Under the pieces are notes generated by a model that saw only the letters and a program-made list of their open reading frames with translations, made no database searches and was not told where the DNA came from. This document shows positions 42,530 through 51,552 of a stretch of 64,000 bases of DNA, in pieces (position 1 is the stretch's first letter; each line of letters begins with the position of its first letter). The position numbers were made by a program, and so were the translations under genes. The DNA is from Cyanobacteria bacterium OH_CBrB_359. GTDB taxonomy: Bacteria; Cyanobacteriota; Vampirovibrionia; Gastranaerophilales; Gastranaerophilaceae. Location of the stretch: positions 930,001 to 994,000 of the forward strand of contig JAEZET010000004.1 of assembly GCA_023433065.1 (NCBI GenBank). Direction: 5' to 3'.

Positions 42530-43349
42530 ATGTAATATCTCCTATAACTTCCTTGAATACTTTTGATTCACTATTAACCATTTGGGGGTATAAAGCTTTG
42601 AAATTAGTACCTTGAGCATCTTGTTGTGCAGAAACATTAGATTTATTTTTATCAGGTTTAGAAACCCCGAATAATTTTAATAAGACTGGTATAAATGCTA
42701 TTGTTAATGTGGCTTTTAGTGGCATGGACATAGTGTTTGTGGCTCGCTTAAATAAATTTTGTATATTGTCAGCAGTTCCATCTTTAGCAATTTTAGAATT
42801 TAGGTTTTTACTTTTATCGATACCTGCACTTATTATTTTTCTTATTGGCTCATTATATGCAATTGAGAATCCAACACCTAATATTCCTGAAGCAATAGAG
42901 TGAATTGCCGCATATTTATTTTTTTCTCTACTTTCTTTTTTTCTGTCTAAGCCAAGGATAAAAAGAGGTCTCAGTGTGCAAGTTAACAATGCGGCAAAAA
43001 TCGCTTCCGATAAAATCTCTTTTTTATTTACAAAAATAACAATTTTTTGAAATTTTTCATTTTTTGCTAGTTTTTTAGCGGCTGAGCTTATTTTTTTAGA
43101 AAATGAATTTGCTAATTTAGATGCGGGTTTTTTTGTTTTTTTAGCCTCTTTTACAATTGTATTTGTTACACCTTTAAAACTTACACGACCGCATAGATTA
43201 CTCTTGGCGGTCGTGTTTATATTTTCATATTCTTTATTGATTCTCTTTATATTGACATTACTCTGCTGGGATGTATTTGAGCTTATTCGAAGGCTCTTAT
43301 ATTTTGACAAATGTCGCATATTTTCTTGACTATGGAGGTTAGTTCTCAT
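42516..43349 (-). CDS. Membrane protein with an N-terminal FKG motif (longer of two)
   Basis: This 277-residue protein has a long polar, Asn/Ser-rich leader (1-56) ending in GRVSFKGVTNT (FKG at 58-60). Lys-rich helices and hydrophobic segments follow, among them ILSEAIFAALLTCTLRPLFI, IHSIASGILGVGFSIAY and LKATLTIAFIPVLLKLFG. The order hydrophobic helix, KKESREKNKYAA, hydrophobic helix with SGxL matches the neighbouring gene product and suggests distant homology. A TAGGAAG ribosome site supports the start. Function unknown; no enzyme motif. Confidence 0.75.
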   Translation of the reverse strand: MRTNLHSQENMRHLSKYKSLRISSNTSQQSNVNIKRINKEYENINTTAKSNLCGRVSFKGVTNTIVKEAKKTKKPASKLANSFSKKISSAAKKLAKNEKFQKIVIFVNKKEILSEAIFAALLTCTLRPLFILGLDRKKESREKNKYAAIHSIASGILGVGFSIAYNEPIRKIISAGIDKSKNLNSKIAKDGTADNIQNLFKRATNTMSMPLKATLTIAFIPVLLKLFGVSKPDKNKSNVSAQQDAQGTNFKALYPQMVNSESKVFKEVIGDITYENK

Positions 43350-43422
43350 ACATGCTTCCTACTAGCTGTCATTTATTTTAACTATGAACATAAAAAAATT
43401 TGCTAGTTTATAGATAAATTTT

Positions 43423-43444
43423 ATCAAATTTTTTAAAATTTGAT
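43423..43444. repeat. Perfect 10-bp inverted repeat upstream of the FKG membrane genes
   Basis: ATCAAATTTT and AAAATTTGAT are separated by TT. It lies 74 bases upstream of the 43349 start and is not followed by a T-run in either direction. It could be an operator or a chance feature of AT-rich DNA. Confidence 0.4.
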
Positions 43445-43530
43445 GTGAAATTTATAAATTTGTGCATAAAACCCCCTTTTTTTCTAGTCTTACGCAAAAT
43501 TTAAAGAACTATACAAAAGTTAATAATTTA

Positions 43531-44568
43531 TTATGGAGTTAATAAAACTTTAATTGCTTCACCACTAGAATGCATTTCTAAGGCCTGTTTTGTGAACTCT
43601 AATGGTAACTTTAGTGTAATCAGTTTTTCTACATCAATTTTATTTTCGATTATCAGATTGAGTGCTTCTCTGAAATACTTTGGTGTATGGTGAAAAACAC
43701 TAATTATTTTAATTTCATCATAATGGAGCCTTTTAGTATCAATATTAATTGATGTTCCAGATTTACATCCCCCGAACAAGTGGACCGTTCCACCTCTTCT
43801 AACAAAGGTGAACATTCTTTCCCAGATTTCAGGTCTTCCTACGCATTCTATTGCTACATCAAGCCCTTTTCTATCCTCAGTAAGAGAGAGGAATATTTTT
43901 TCAGGATTTGGATATTTTTTTAAATCGATAACCTCATCAACATCTGAAAATTCTTTTGCTAATTTTAGTTTAAGAGGATTTCTTCCGGCAGCTATTACTT
44001 TTGCGCCTTTAAGCTTTGCAAGCTTTGCAAACATTAGACCTATTGGGCCTATTCCAACTATGCCGACTGTTTGTCCTGCTTTAATCCCTGTTTTTTCAAT
44101 TCCATGTACAACATTTGCAAGAGGTTCTGCAAATGCGGCCTTCTCAAACGGTAAATTATCCGGAATCTTTACAAGATTATATTTAACAATTTTTTCAGGT
44201 ATTGTAATGTATTCCGCATATGCTCCATTTAGAAAATTCAAGTTTTCACATAAATTATATTCTTCATGCCTACAAAAAAAACACTTGCCACATGGGGCTG
44301 AATTTGCAGCTACAACTCTATCCCCTACACTAAATTCACTGACATTTTTGCCAACTCTTTCGATGATTCCCGAAAATTCGTGGCCAAAACCTGATGGAAC
44401 TTTTTTAATCAAAACAGGGTGGCCTCTTTTATATGTTTTTACGTCAGTGCCACAAGTCAAAGCAGCCTTTACTTTGACAAGAACTTCGTTAGCAGAAGGT
44501 TCTTTTACAAGAACATCTTCATATTTAATATCTAACGGGCTATAATATTGCACTGCTTTCATTTTCAT
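43531..44568 (-). CDS. Zinc-dependent medium-chain dehydrogenase
   Basis: This 345-residue MDR-family NAD(P)-dependent dehydrogenase is of the threonine/sorbitol dehydrogenase type. It has the catalytic zinc ligand region CGTDVKTYKRGHP and GFGHEFSGIIERVG. Four structural-zinc Cys lie in CGKCFFCRHEEYNLC. The Rossmann motif is GQTVGIVGIGPIGLMFAKL. Substrate is unknown. It overlaps the upstream paralogue by 4 bases (ATGA), so the pair is co-translated and may catalyse linked steps or form a hetero-oligomer. Confidence 0.9.
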   Translation of the reverse strand: MKMKAVQYYSPLDIKYEDVLVKEPSANEVLVKVKAALTCGTDVKTYKRGHPVLIKKVPSGFGHEFSGIIERVGKNVSEFSVGDRVVAANSAPCGKCFFCRHEEYNLCENLNFLNGAYAEYITIPEKIVKYNLVKIPDNLPFEKAAFAEPLANVVHGIEKTGIKAGQTVGIVGIGPIGLMFAKLAKLKGAKVIAAGRNPLKLKLAKEFSDVDEVIDLKKYPNPEKIFLSLTEDRKGLDVAIECVGRPEIWERMFTFVRRGGTVHLFGGCKSGTSINIDTKRLHYDEIKIISVFHHTPKYFREALNLIIENKIDVEKLITLKLPLEFTKQALEMHSSGEAIKVLLTP

Positions 44569-45569
44569 AATTTTATATAAGCCTTTATAATTTTATTTGA
44601 TATAGTGTCATCTATTGCTTTATTAATTTCATTAAATTCATAGATACTTGATAGTCCATTAACATTAATTTTTCTCGATTCTAAAAGTTCTAAAGAATTT
44701 TCCAGGTCCATTGGTGAAGGAGAGTAGCTGCCAAGTATTTTAAGTTCCCGGTAATAAATATCATTATTTTTGTATCCTAAATCGGATTTTATACTAGCAA
44801 ATATAACTATTGTTCCACCGTCTCTTACAGCACTTAGCGCAAAATCAATAGTTTTATCTGCTCCTGCTGTCATAAATACAGCATCTACACCTATCTCGCT
44901 AATTTTTGACTTAATTAGTTGAGATGTATTTTCATTGTTTTTGAACAGAAAGGACTCTTCAAACCCCAATTTTTTTGCTAATTCCACTCTTTCAGGAATT
45001 AAGTCACACCCATATGCCTTATACCCGAGAGCCTTTGCGCATTGACCCATCAAAAGGCCGATAGAACCTAATCCTATAATTAATACGCTTGAGTTCAAAT
45101 GCAATCGCGCTCTTTTTACTGCTCTGATGCAGCATGCCAGTGGCTCTAAAAAAGCAATCTCATCATCATTTAAGTTAGAAGAGACCTTAAAAACCGTATT
45201 ATTTAAATGTAGTTCTGATACAAAAATAAATTCAGAAAATCCACCGGGAATTATATTAGTTTTTTTAAAAGTTTTGCACATAGAATAGCTTTCGCCCCAA
45301 CAATATTGGCATTCAAAACATGGGACATGATGTCCTAGTACAATTTTGTCACCAACCTGAAAATCCACATTTGAATTGATTTGAGTTATAATGCCAACGA
45401 CTTCATGTCCCAAAACCAATCCTTCATTATTCGAAGATTTTAGCTTGACAATGTCTGAGCCGCAAAGACCACAACCTAAAACTTTTACAATTGCGCCTTT
45501 TTGAGTAAGTTCTATAGTTTCTTTTTCGATAATTTTTAATTTATTATTTTCTATAATTGCTGTTTTCAT
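44565..45569 (-). CDS. Zinc-dependent medium-chain dehydrogenase (second copy)
   Basis: This 334-residue MDR paralogue of the following gene has catalytic zinc region GCGLCGSDIVKL, LGHEVVGIITQINS, structural-zinc Cys in CFECQYCWGESYSMC and nucleotide-binding SVLIIGLGSIGLLMGQCAK. Sequence similarity to the neighbour is clear but not high, so this is an old tandem duplication or two specificities of one pathway. It lies 63 bases downstream of trmD on the same strand, without a hairpin between. Confidence 0.9.
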   Translation of the reverse strand: MKTAIIENNKLKIIEKETIELTQKGAIVKVLGCGLCGSDIVKLKSSNNEGLVLGHEVVGIITQINSNVDFQVGDKIVLGHHVPCFECQYCWGESYSMCKTFKKTNIIPGGFSEFIFVSELHLNNTVFKVSSNLNDDEIAFLEPLACCIRAVKRARLHLNSSVLIIGLGSIGLLMGQCAKALGYKAYGCDLIPERVELAKKLGFEESFLFKNNENTSQLIKSKISEIGVDAVFMTAGADKTIDFALSAVRDGGTIVIFASIKSDLGYKNNDIYYRELKILGSYSPSPMDLENSLELLESRKINVNGLSSIYEFNEINKAIDDTISNKIIKAYIKL

Positions 45570-45632
45570 ATTACAAGTCCGATATAGTCAAGATTTTATC
45601 ACTTCAATATATTAAGTACAAATACTATTTGA

Positions 45633-46364
45633 CTATATATCATATTCATTAATAAGTTTTTTATCAAAAGCCGAAATATCTGTTTTTAAGAATGTTTCAA
45701 ATAAATCAGGTCTCTTGTTCTTCGTTGTTATAAATTGTTGTAACCTTCTCCATTTTGCTATTTCAATGTGGTTGCCTGATAATAAAACATCCGGTACTTT
45801 TAATCCATTATATTCTCTAGGTTTTGTATAATGAGGATATTCAAGCAACCCGTCATAATGACTATCGAATTCAAATGATTCGGTCTGCCCTATGGCTCCT
45901 TCTATAAGTCTTGTCACGCTGTCTATTATACAAAGTGCAGGATATTCTCCTCCGGTCATAACAAAATCTCCTACAGAAATTTCTTTTGCACCTGAGAGTA
46001 TTTTTATTCTTTCATCAAATCCTTCATAATGACCGCAAATTATTATCAGCTGGTCTTCTTGTGACAATTCTTTAGCCAGGTCTTGCGTGTATCTTTCACC
46101 CTGAGGTGAGAGCATTAATTTTTTATAGCTATTTTTGAGTCCAACTGAATCAATAGCATCTAAAAAAGGTTGTGGCGTTAAAAGCATTCCTGCGCCACCG
46201 CCATAAGGAGTATCATCAACTTTTTTATGCTTATCTTTGCTGAAATCTCTCGGGTTAGTAGTTGTGATATTAATTATTTTAGTATCAATTGCCCGTTTAA
46301 TTATGCTATGTGAGCATGCTTCGTTAATAAGTTGAGGGAATAAAGTAATAACATCAAATTTCAA
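45633..46364 (-). CDS. trmD: tRNA (guanine-N1)-methyltransferase TrmD
   Basis: TrmD methylates G37 of tRNAs next to the anticodon, preventing frameshifting. This 243-residue SPOUT enzyme begins MKFDVITLFPQLI and has DDTPYGGGAGMLL, LSPQGERYTQDLAKEL, IICGHYEGFDERI and the knot region VGDFVMTGGEYPALCIIDSV. The C-terminal part with HYTKPREYNGLKVPDVLLSG and WRRLQQF is complete. It overlaps rimM by 4 bases, the classic rimM-trmD pair. Confidence 0.97.
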   Translation of the reverse strand: MKFDVITLFPQLINEACSHSIIKRAIDTKIINITTTNPRDFSKDKHKKVDDTPYGGGAGMLLTPQPFLDAIDSVGLKNSYKKLMLSPQGERYTQDLAKELSQEDQLIIICGHYEGFDERIKILSGAKEISVGDFVMTGGEYPALCIIDSVTRLIEGAIGQTESFEFDSHYDGLLEYPHYTKPREYNGLKVPDVLLSGNHIEIAKWRRLQQFITTKNKRPDLFETFLKTDISAFDKKLINEYDI

Positions 46365-46873
46365 TTTATTAAACCTTCAATATTATTTATTACAATTTTT
46401 TTATTTTTTATGTCGACTATAGGCACAAGCTCTTTTACAAAGGGAATCATATGAATTTTACTACTTTCATCTTTTATGCTTATTATGTTTCCGGCATTGT
46501 TCTCTGCAATTTCACAAATAATACCGAGTTTGTTACCAGCAATGTCATATGCCGACATATTTTTTAAGTCACTTATAAAATATTCATCTTCTTCCAAAGA
46601 TTCTTTTACAGTTTCTTTTTCTAGATATAACATACAATTCTTATAGTCCAAAGTGTCATTAATAGATGAAAACTCTTTAAATTTTATTATTGCATATCCC
46701 TTATGAAATCTGACAGATTGAATGTTCAAAACATTAATAGTGTCATTTAATTTTACTGATAAAACTTTAGATTTTAAAAGTAAATCTTCATGACATTTAG
46801 TAAAACCGACTTTAACTTCGCCTTTTATTCCATGAAAGTTGATAATTTTGGCAACTGAAATTAATTTGTCCAT
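46361..46873 (-). CDS. rimM: 16S rRNA processing protein RimM
   Basis: RimM assists 30S head maturation and binds ribosomal protein S19. At 170 residues it has normal length, with an N-terminal barrel (SVAKIINFHGIKGEVKVGF) and a C-terminal PRC barrel (YFISDLKNMSAYDIAGNKLG, IPFVKELVPIVDIKNKKIVI). It lies between trmD (4-base overlap) and a zinc-ribbon protein gene (6-base gap), within a translation-related block. Confidence 0.95.
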   Translation of the reverse strand: MDKLISVAKIINFHGIKGEVKVGFTKCHEDLLLKSKVLSVKLNDTINVLNIQSVRFHKGYAIIKFKEFSSINDTLDYKNCMLYLEKETVKESLEEDEYFISDLKNMSAYDIAGNKLGIICEIAENNAGNIISIKDESSKIHMIPFVKELVPIVDIKNKKIVINNIEGLIN

Positions 46874-46879
46874 AATATA

Positions 46880-47713
46880 TTATTTTTTAAATTCTTTAGG
46901 AGCATCCGGTCTGTCAGGGTTCCATCTATCCAATCCCATTTGTTTTCTGACAAGTCCTATTCCTACATGAACTCTCCATTCATCCATTTTAAGCTGCGCT
47001 GCAATAATTTTGTGACATCCTATTGGAGGAAGAGGCAGTAACGGTTCATATAAGCTTTTAATAGCAAATAACTGGTCTTGAGATACAGCAAGTTTTCTCT
47101 TTGGAAATGGCAATTTTGGAAGCATCATTTTTTGCCTTACAAGATTTATGCCAAAAAATACTTTTCTGGGTTCAAGTTCTATTGCTGCACCTATAACTTC
47201 ATGTATATCCGGATTAGGAAGTGGAAGTGTTTTTTTATAAAGGATTTCAATTTGTGCTATTTGTTCTTTACTTACTAAAAGTTGTTTTGGGCGTTGTGGT
47301 CTTGAAGGCCTATTAAACCCGCCTCTTTGTGGAGGCCTATTACCAGCATATCCGCCTCTTTGTGGAGGTCTATTACCAGCATATCCACCACTGTTGTTTC
47401 TGTTTTGATTTTGAGGATAAGGGCTTCTTTCTCCCTGAGGTTTATTAAATGGTTTTTTATTAAACGGACGTTGGTTTCTATCACCTCTGAAATCAGGATT
47501 TCTGTAAGGTTTTCTCTCGTTTGAATGCTCAGCTTCTGCTGAGTAGGAAGTTAATGGAGGTGCTTTTTTAATTATTGAAGACTCGGTATTCTCAGGGGAG
47601 TCACCATTTAAAATAGGTTTTTTATCCGGATAAAGACAACTAGGACAAATAACCCTTTTGGGGTTTTTAGTTTCAAACTCCGCTCCACATTTTGTGCACT
47701 TATTAATATACAT
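46880..47713 (-). CDS. Zinc-ribbon, RGG-rich protein with two C-terminal repeats
   Basis: This 277-residue protein starts at the ATG at 47713, so that the zinc ribbon (CTKCGAEFETKNPKRVICPSC in two CxxC pairs) opens the protein. A long disordered Arg/Gly/Asn/Pro-rich linker contains tandem GGYAGNRPPQR units. The C-terminal 120 residues are two copies of one motif: KEQIAQIEILYKKTLPLPNP and QDQLFAIKSLYEPLLPLPPI, each followed by H-x-x-I-x-A and V-x-x-GIxLVRxxM. Zinc ribbon plus RGG linker suggests RNA or ribosome binding, and the rimM-trmD context agrees. No named family is recognised. Confidence 0.8.
   Translation of the reverse strand: MYINKCTKCGAEFETKNPKRVICPSCLYPDKKPILNGDSPENTESSIIKKAPPLTSYSAEAEHSNERKPYRNPDFRGDRNQRPFNKKPFNKPQGERSPYPQNQNRNNSGGYAGNRPPQRGGYAGNRPPQRGGFNRPSRPQRPKQLLVSKEQIAQIEILYKKTLPLPNPDIHEVIGAAIELEPRKVFFGINLVRQKMMLPKLPFPKRKLAVSQDQLFAIKSLYEPLLPLPPIGCHKIIAAQLKMDEWRVHVGIGLVRKQMGLDRWNPDRPDAPKEFKK
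47320..47385 (-). repeat. 33-bp direct repeat, two copies, inside the RGG linker
   Basis: Two adjacent 33-base units (47320-47352 and 47353-47385) differ at one position. Each encodes the 11-residue unit GGYAGNRPPQR. This is an in-frame tandem duplication, so copy number may vary among strains. Confidence 0.9.
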
Positions 47714-47852
47714 ACTTATTCTGCCTTTTAAACTCTGCAAGTATAAATAATTTAATTCCTCGACTTTACTTGCAATAAACAATTTTTCTTTTATTTTATA
47801 TTTAAAATTCAGAAATTACAAGTATATTTATAATATTAATAAAAAACTAATC

Positions 47853-49799
47853 TTATTTTAGGCTGTTATTTATTATTTTAATCTTTGATGCGAGTTGCTC
47901 TTCAATAAAATCAAGCTTTTTCAAGCTGTTTTCAAAATATATGCCCAGTTGTTTTATAATTCTCGATTGTGTATTAAAGTCTAAATTTCCATGACAATCT
48001 TTTAAAAGTTTATTAACATTTAAATCGTCATCATGCGTAATCGCATATATTAAATAATGATTTTTTTTATAATGCATTGATATTTCAAAGAATACATTCA
48101 GACAAGATTTTATGTAATTATTTGATTCTTCAGTGAGTTTCTTTTTAATTAAAAATATATTTTTACACTTTTGTAGATTCTTTTCTTCATTTCTGATTAA
48201 TCGATATACTTTATTAATAAGTTTTAGTTCATTTTCGATATTGTCTAGCACTACTTTTATGTCAATTTCCCTTTTGCAATTATTTAATATATTGTTTATA
48301 TCAGGCTTGCAGTTTTTTAAATAATTTTGAATTTCCTTAAGCGGCATGTGGTTAAAGCCTTCAATGTAAGCGCCTCCAACAGATGCATTTATTAAGTTAA
48401 TCTGTGAGTTATTTCTTTTGGCAAAATCTTTAAAATACTCAATAAACATTGCATACCCTTGTTCTGTGGGCAATATGTCGTTATTTTGACCTTCTACAAA
48501 TGCAAGGCTTGAGTTTAATACTTTTAGTTTATGCTTAATATATTTATTTTGCTCGTCTTCAGTATACGGATGTTTGTCCCCAAAGATTGAATGCCTGTAT
48601 TCTTCGTAATTATCAGGAATTATTTCAGCCTTATTTGTAAGTGGATTTAATTTGCATTTTAAGCTCGAATATGCTGAGTCATCAGAGTAACACTTACCGT
48701 CGGTATATGCTAAATCTTGTCCTAGCAATATAATTGGATTACAGCCTAATATTTTTGCACAATTTAGTGCATTATATGATACAGTTCCTTTTGTTTCGTA
48801 TAGTTCAATATCTTCATTAATTATACCTGCATACCAGAGGTTTGCCATGTTCTCTTTAGAGAGAGTGAGGTATTTATTATTGAATTTCATATCGTAGAAT
48901 GCTTTATTTGTATATGCTTCACTGATAAAATTAATTTTTTCAGTTGAATTTGTATCTAGTTGAGTCGAGCAGTCATACATTTCTATTGCGTTTAAGAAAT
49001 CAGGCTTTATATTGTTTTTAACAAGAGTCTTGTAAGCTGTTCCGACACAGAAAATAATTGCTTTGTTTTGAATTTTTTTTAATGTCTGGATGTTCTTGGA
49101 AAGAGAAGGTCCGGCTGAAATTATTATTGCTGGAAAATCCTTGAACTTGTTCTCTAATATGGAAAACGGTGGAATTGTTATTTTTTTATCTAAACTGTCA
49201 ATGGTATATTTGAAAAAATTATAAATATTTTTCCTTATAAAATCTTTGTTAAAAGCTATTATAGAGAATGTTTTTGAGACTGAGTCTTTAAATTTATCTA
49301 TATTAGAGCTGAAATTATTTCTGTGAAAATCTAAAAAATGGATTGTAAGTTTGTCGTTGTTTGCATAAATATTTTGGAGCGTCTCTTGAAGAGAATCAAT
49401 GTTCGATGCAATATACACATTCTTTTGGGCTAATTCTTTTGAAAAATCAACAATTTCTAAAGTAGTCCTTAATATTTCAACTTCTGGTTCATAGAGAATG
49501 ACTCTTCCTTTTGAGTTTTCACAAAATTCTTTGAATAAATAACCTAAACCCAGTCCAAAAATTATATGTATTCTATTTGTTTCATTTATAGAATTATTAA
49601 AAATTATTTTAGCTTCAATTTCAGCACCATCTTGTGAATGAATAGGCCTATCATTATAAACTAAATTCGGCTCATTAAGATTAGTTTCGACCAGTTTAAT
49701 ATCATTTATCAGTTCATCGATGTTTTTGATTTCGTTTACAAGAGAAGGATTATACCTTTTTATTTCCTTTAAATTTGCTTCTAAAATCTCGTTTATCAT
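47853..49799 (-). CDS. Maf-type motility accessory factor (flagellin glycosyltransferase, DUF115)
   Basis: This 648-residue protein belongs to the Maf/DUF115 family, which transfers nonulosonic acid or related sugars to flagellin. The central signature PAIIISAGPSLSKNIQTLKK is the family's GxGxSL-like nucleotide-sugar site. It is preceded by an N-terminal Rossmann-like domain (IHIIFGLGLGYLFKEF, VILYEPEVEIL) and followed by ILLGQDLAYTDGKCY, also typical. The C-terminal region is helical. It is 54 kb from any flagellin visible to me but on the same chromosome as the rod/export cluster, suggesting a glycosylated filament. Confidence 0.88.
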   Translation of the reverse strand: MINEILEANLKEIKRYNPSLVNEIKNIDELINDIKLVETNLNEPNLVYNDRPIHSQDGAEIEAKIIFNNSINETNRIHIIFGLGLGYLFKEFCENSKGRVILYEPEVEILRTTLEIVDFSKELAQKNVYIASNIDSLQETLQNIYANNDKLTIHFLDFHRNNFSSNIDKFKDSVSKTFSIIAFNKDFIRKNIYNFFKYTIDSLDKKITIPPFSILENKFKDFPAIIISAGPSLSKNIQTLKKIQNKAIIFCVGTAYKTLVKNNIKPDFLNAIEMYDCSTQLDTNSTEKINFISEAYTNKAFYDMKFNNKYLTLSKENMANLWYAGIINEDIELYETKGTVSYNALNCAKILGCNPIILLGQDLAYTDGKCYSDDSAYSSLKCKLNPLTNKAEIIPDNYEEYRHSIFGDKHPYTEDEQNKYIKHKLKVLNSSLAFVEGQNNDILPTEQGYAMFIEYFKDFAKRNNSQINLINASVGGAYIEGFNHMPLKEIQNYLKNCKPDINNILNNCKREIDIKVVLDNIENELKLINKVYRLIRNEEKNLQKCKNIFLIKKKLTEESNNYIKSCLNVFFEISMHYKKNHYLIYAITHDDDLNVNKLLKDCHGNLDFNTQSRIIKQLGIYFENSLKKLDFIEEQLASKIKIINNSLK

Positions 49800-49834
49800 T
49801 TTAATATTTTATCATTATCCAACATTTTAGGCAG

Positions 49835-50860
49835 TTATTTCTTTTTGCAGCTAAGTTGACCGCAAGCGGCATCTATGTCAGAGCCTCTTTCAAGTCTTAT
49901 TGTTACTTTTTTGCCAAGAGCTTCTAAAATATATTTGAATTTCATTATTGAATTTTTATCGGGTTTTTCAAAAGTTGCAAACTCAGTTGGATTATAGATT
50001 ATAAGGTTGATATTACATTTTAAGTTTGAAATTAATTGTGCTAGTTTCTTTGCATCTTCCGGAGACTCATTAATATTTTTCATAAGAGTGTATTCAATCG
50101 TAATTCTTCTTCCTGTTTTTTCAGTATAGCTTTTAAGTGTGGATATAAGCTTTTCAATCGGATATTTTTTTTCTATAGGCATAATTTTTTCTCTGTTTTT
50201 TGAATCAGGAGAATGTAAAGATATAGCAAGAGTTGACTGAAAATTTAATTCAGCAAGTTTTTCAATTGATGGAATAATCCCGCAGGTTGAAACAGTCATT
50301 CTTCTTGCACCGATTTGATATTCTTTATTAAAAATTTCAATTGATTTAAGTAAGTTTTCTAAATTCAGAAGAGGTTCACCTTGCCCCATAAATACAATAT
50401 TAGTAATTTTAAGTTTAGTATCATTTTGGATGAGGTGAATTTGTTGAACGATTTCAGCAGGTGTTAAATTTCTTCTGAAACCAAGCTTTGCTGTTGCACA
50501 AAAAACGCAGCCTATCGCACAACCGACTTGTGTGCTTATACAGGCAGTTAAATTAGCTCTATTATCGAATCTCATTAACACTGACTCTGTATATTCTCCG
50601 TCATTAAGCTCGAAAAGATATTTTTGAGTTCCGTCTTCACTTATTTGCTTATCTTTGATTTTAATATTTGAAATTTGGACTTTATCCAGCAATTTTTCTT
50701 TTAAGCTAATAGGAATATCGCTCATTTCATCCAATGAGTTTGCTGATTTAAAATAAATCCAGTTATAAATCTGTTTTGCTCTATATTTTGATTCTTCTAA
50801 TTCTAGAACCAAATTTTCAATCTGAGCTAAACTTTTTCCTATTAAAAGCTCTTTTTGCAT
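49835..50860 (-). CDS. rlmN: Dual-specificity RNA methyltransferase RlmN
   Basis: RlmN makes 2-methyladenosine in 23S rRNA (A2503) and in some tRNAs by radical SAM chemistry. The cluster Cys are 114, 118 and 121 in GCAIGCVFCATAKLGF. Other motifs are QIYNWIYFKSA near the N-terminus, VFMGQGEPLLNLENL, RRMTVSTCGIIPSIEKLA, LAISLHSPDSKNREKIMP and the C-terminal catalytic Cys in DIDAACGQLSC. Its 341 residues are complete. It is divergent from coaE and 35 bases upstream of the Maf gene. Confidence 0.97.
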   Translation of the reverse strand: MQKELLIGKSLAQIENLVLELEESKYRAKQIYNWIYFKSANSLDEMSDIPISLKEKLLDKVQISNIKIKDKQISEDGTQKYLFELNDGEYTESVLMRFDNRANLTACISTQVGCAIGCVFCATAKLGFRRNLTPAEIVQQIHLIQNDTKLKITNIVFMGQGEPLLNLENLLKSIEIFNKEYQIGARRMTVSTCGIIPSIEKLAELNFQSTLAISLHSPDSKNREKIMPIEKKYPIEKLISTLKSYTEKTGRRITIEYTLMKNINESPEDAKKLAQLISNLKCNINLIIYNPTEFATFEKPDKNSIMKFKYILEALGKKVTIRLERGSDIDAACGQLSCKKK

Positions 50861-50958
50861 AATCTTCTTTCAACTCATTATAATTTTAGCACAAAGCTTT
50901 TTATAACTTGAAGATTGAACTATAAAATGCAATAATAGAGCTGTAAAAAGAGGTTAAA

Positions 50959-51552
50959 ATGTTAAAAATTGCTATAACAGGTAATATTGCAGCAGGTAAA
51001 ACAACAGTCGAACAAATGTTAAAAAATCTTGGTTTTTTAGTTTTTGATTCTGATGAAATTTCTCATAATATAACCAACTATGATAAAAATATTATTTCAA
51101 AAATAATAGCTGAATTTAATGGCTTTGACATTTCGGAAAATGGGAAAATAATAAGAAAAAAATTATCTAAAATCGTTTTTGATTCTCCCGCATTGCTAAA
51201 AAAACTTGAAGATATAATTCATCCTGAAGTTAAGAATAAAATAATCGATATTTTTAATAACAATAAGTCTGAAAATGTTGTTTTTGTTTCAGTTCCACTG
51301 TTATTTGAAAAAGGGTTTGAAAAGTTGTTTGATAAAGTTATTTTTATTTCCGCTAATGATAATCTTAGATTTAAACGGCTTAAATTAAGGTCAGGCTACG
51401 ACGATGAGCATGCGAAGAAAAGGCTTAATAGCCAGTGGAATCAGGAGCTAAAGATTAAATATGCAGATTATGTGCTTGCAAATAATTCTGATATTGAAAG
51501 CCTTGAAATTCAATTAAAAGAAGTGTTGAAACAACTTAAATTAATCAGCTGA
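50959..51552 (+). CDS. coaE: Dephospho-CoA kinase
   Basis: CoaE phosphorylates the 3' hydroxyl of dephospho-CoA, the last step in coenzyme A synthesis. The 197-residue P-loop kinase has GNIAAGKTT at 8-16, a slight variant of the usual GGIGSGKS. The family motifs VFDSDEISHN, LEDIIHPEVKNKI and VSVPLLFEKGFEKLFDKVI are intact, as is the lid region RLKLRSGYDDEHAKKRLNSQ. AGAGGT precedes the ATG. Its end overlaps the convergent GH57 gene by 8 bases. Confidence 0.95.
   Translation: MLKIAITGNIAAGKTTVEQMLKNLGFLVFDSDEISHNITNYDKNIISKIIAEFNGFDISENGKIIRKKLSKIVFDSPALLKKLEDIIHPEVKNKIIDIFNNNKSENVVFVSVPLLFEKGFEKLFDKVIFISANDNLRFKRLKLRSGYDDEHAKKRLNSQWNQELKIKYADYVLANNSDIESLEIQLKEVLKQLKLIS

Noticed and set aside
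43808..44545. A long open frame of about 245 codons on the plus strand
   Set aside because: It lies opposite a well-supported zinc dehydrogenase, has no ribosome site and no recognisable motif.
47320..47385. CRISPR-like direct repeats
   Set aside because: Only two units with no spacers, in frame inside a coding linker.
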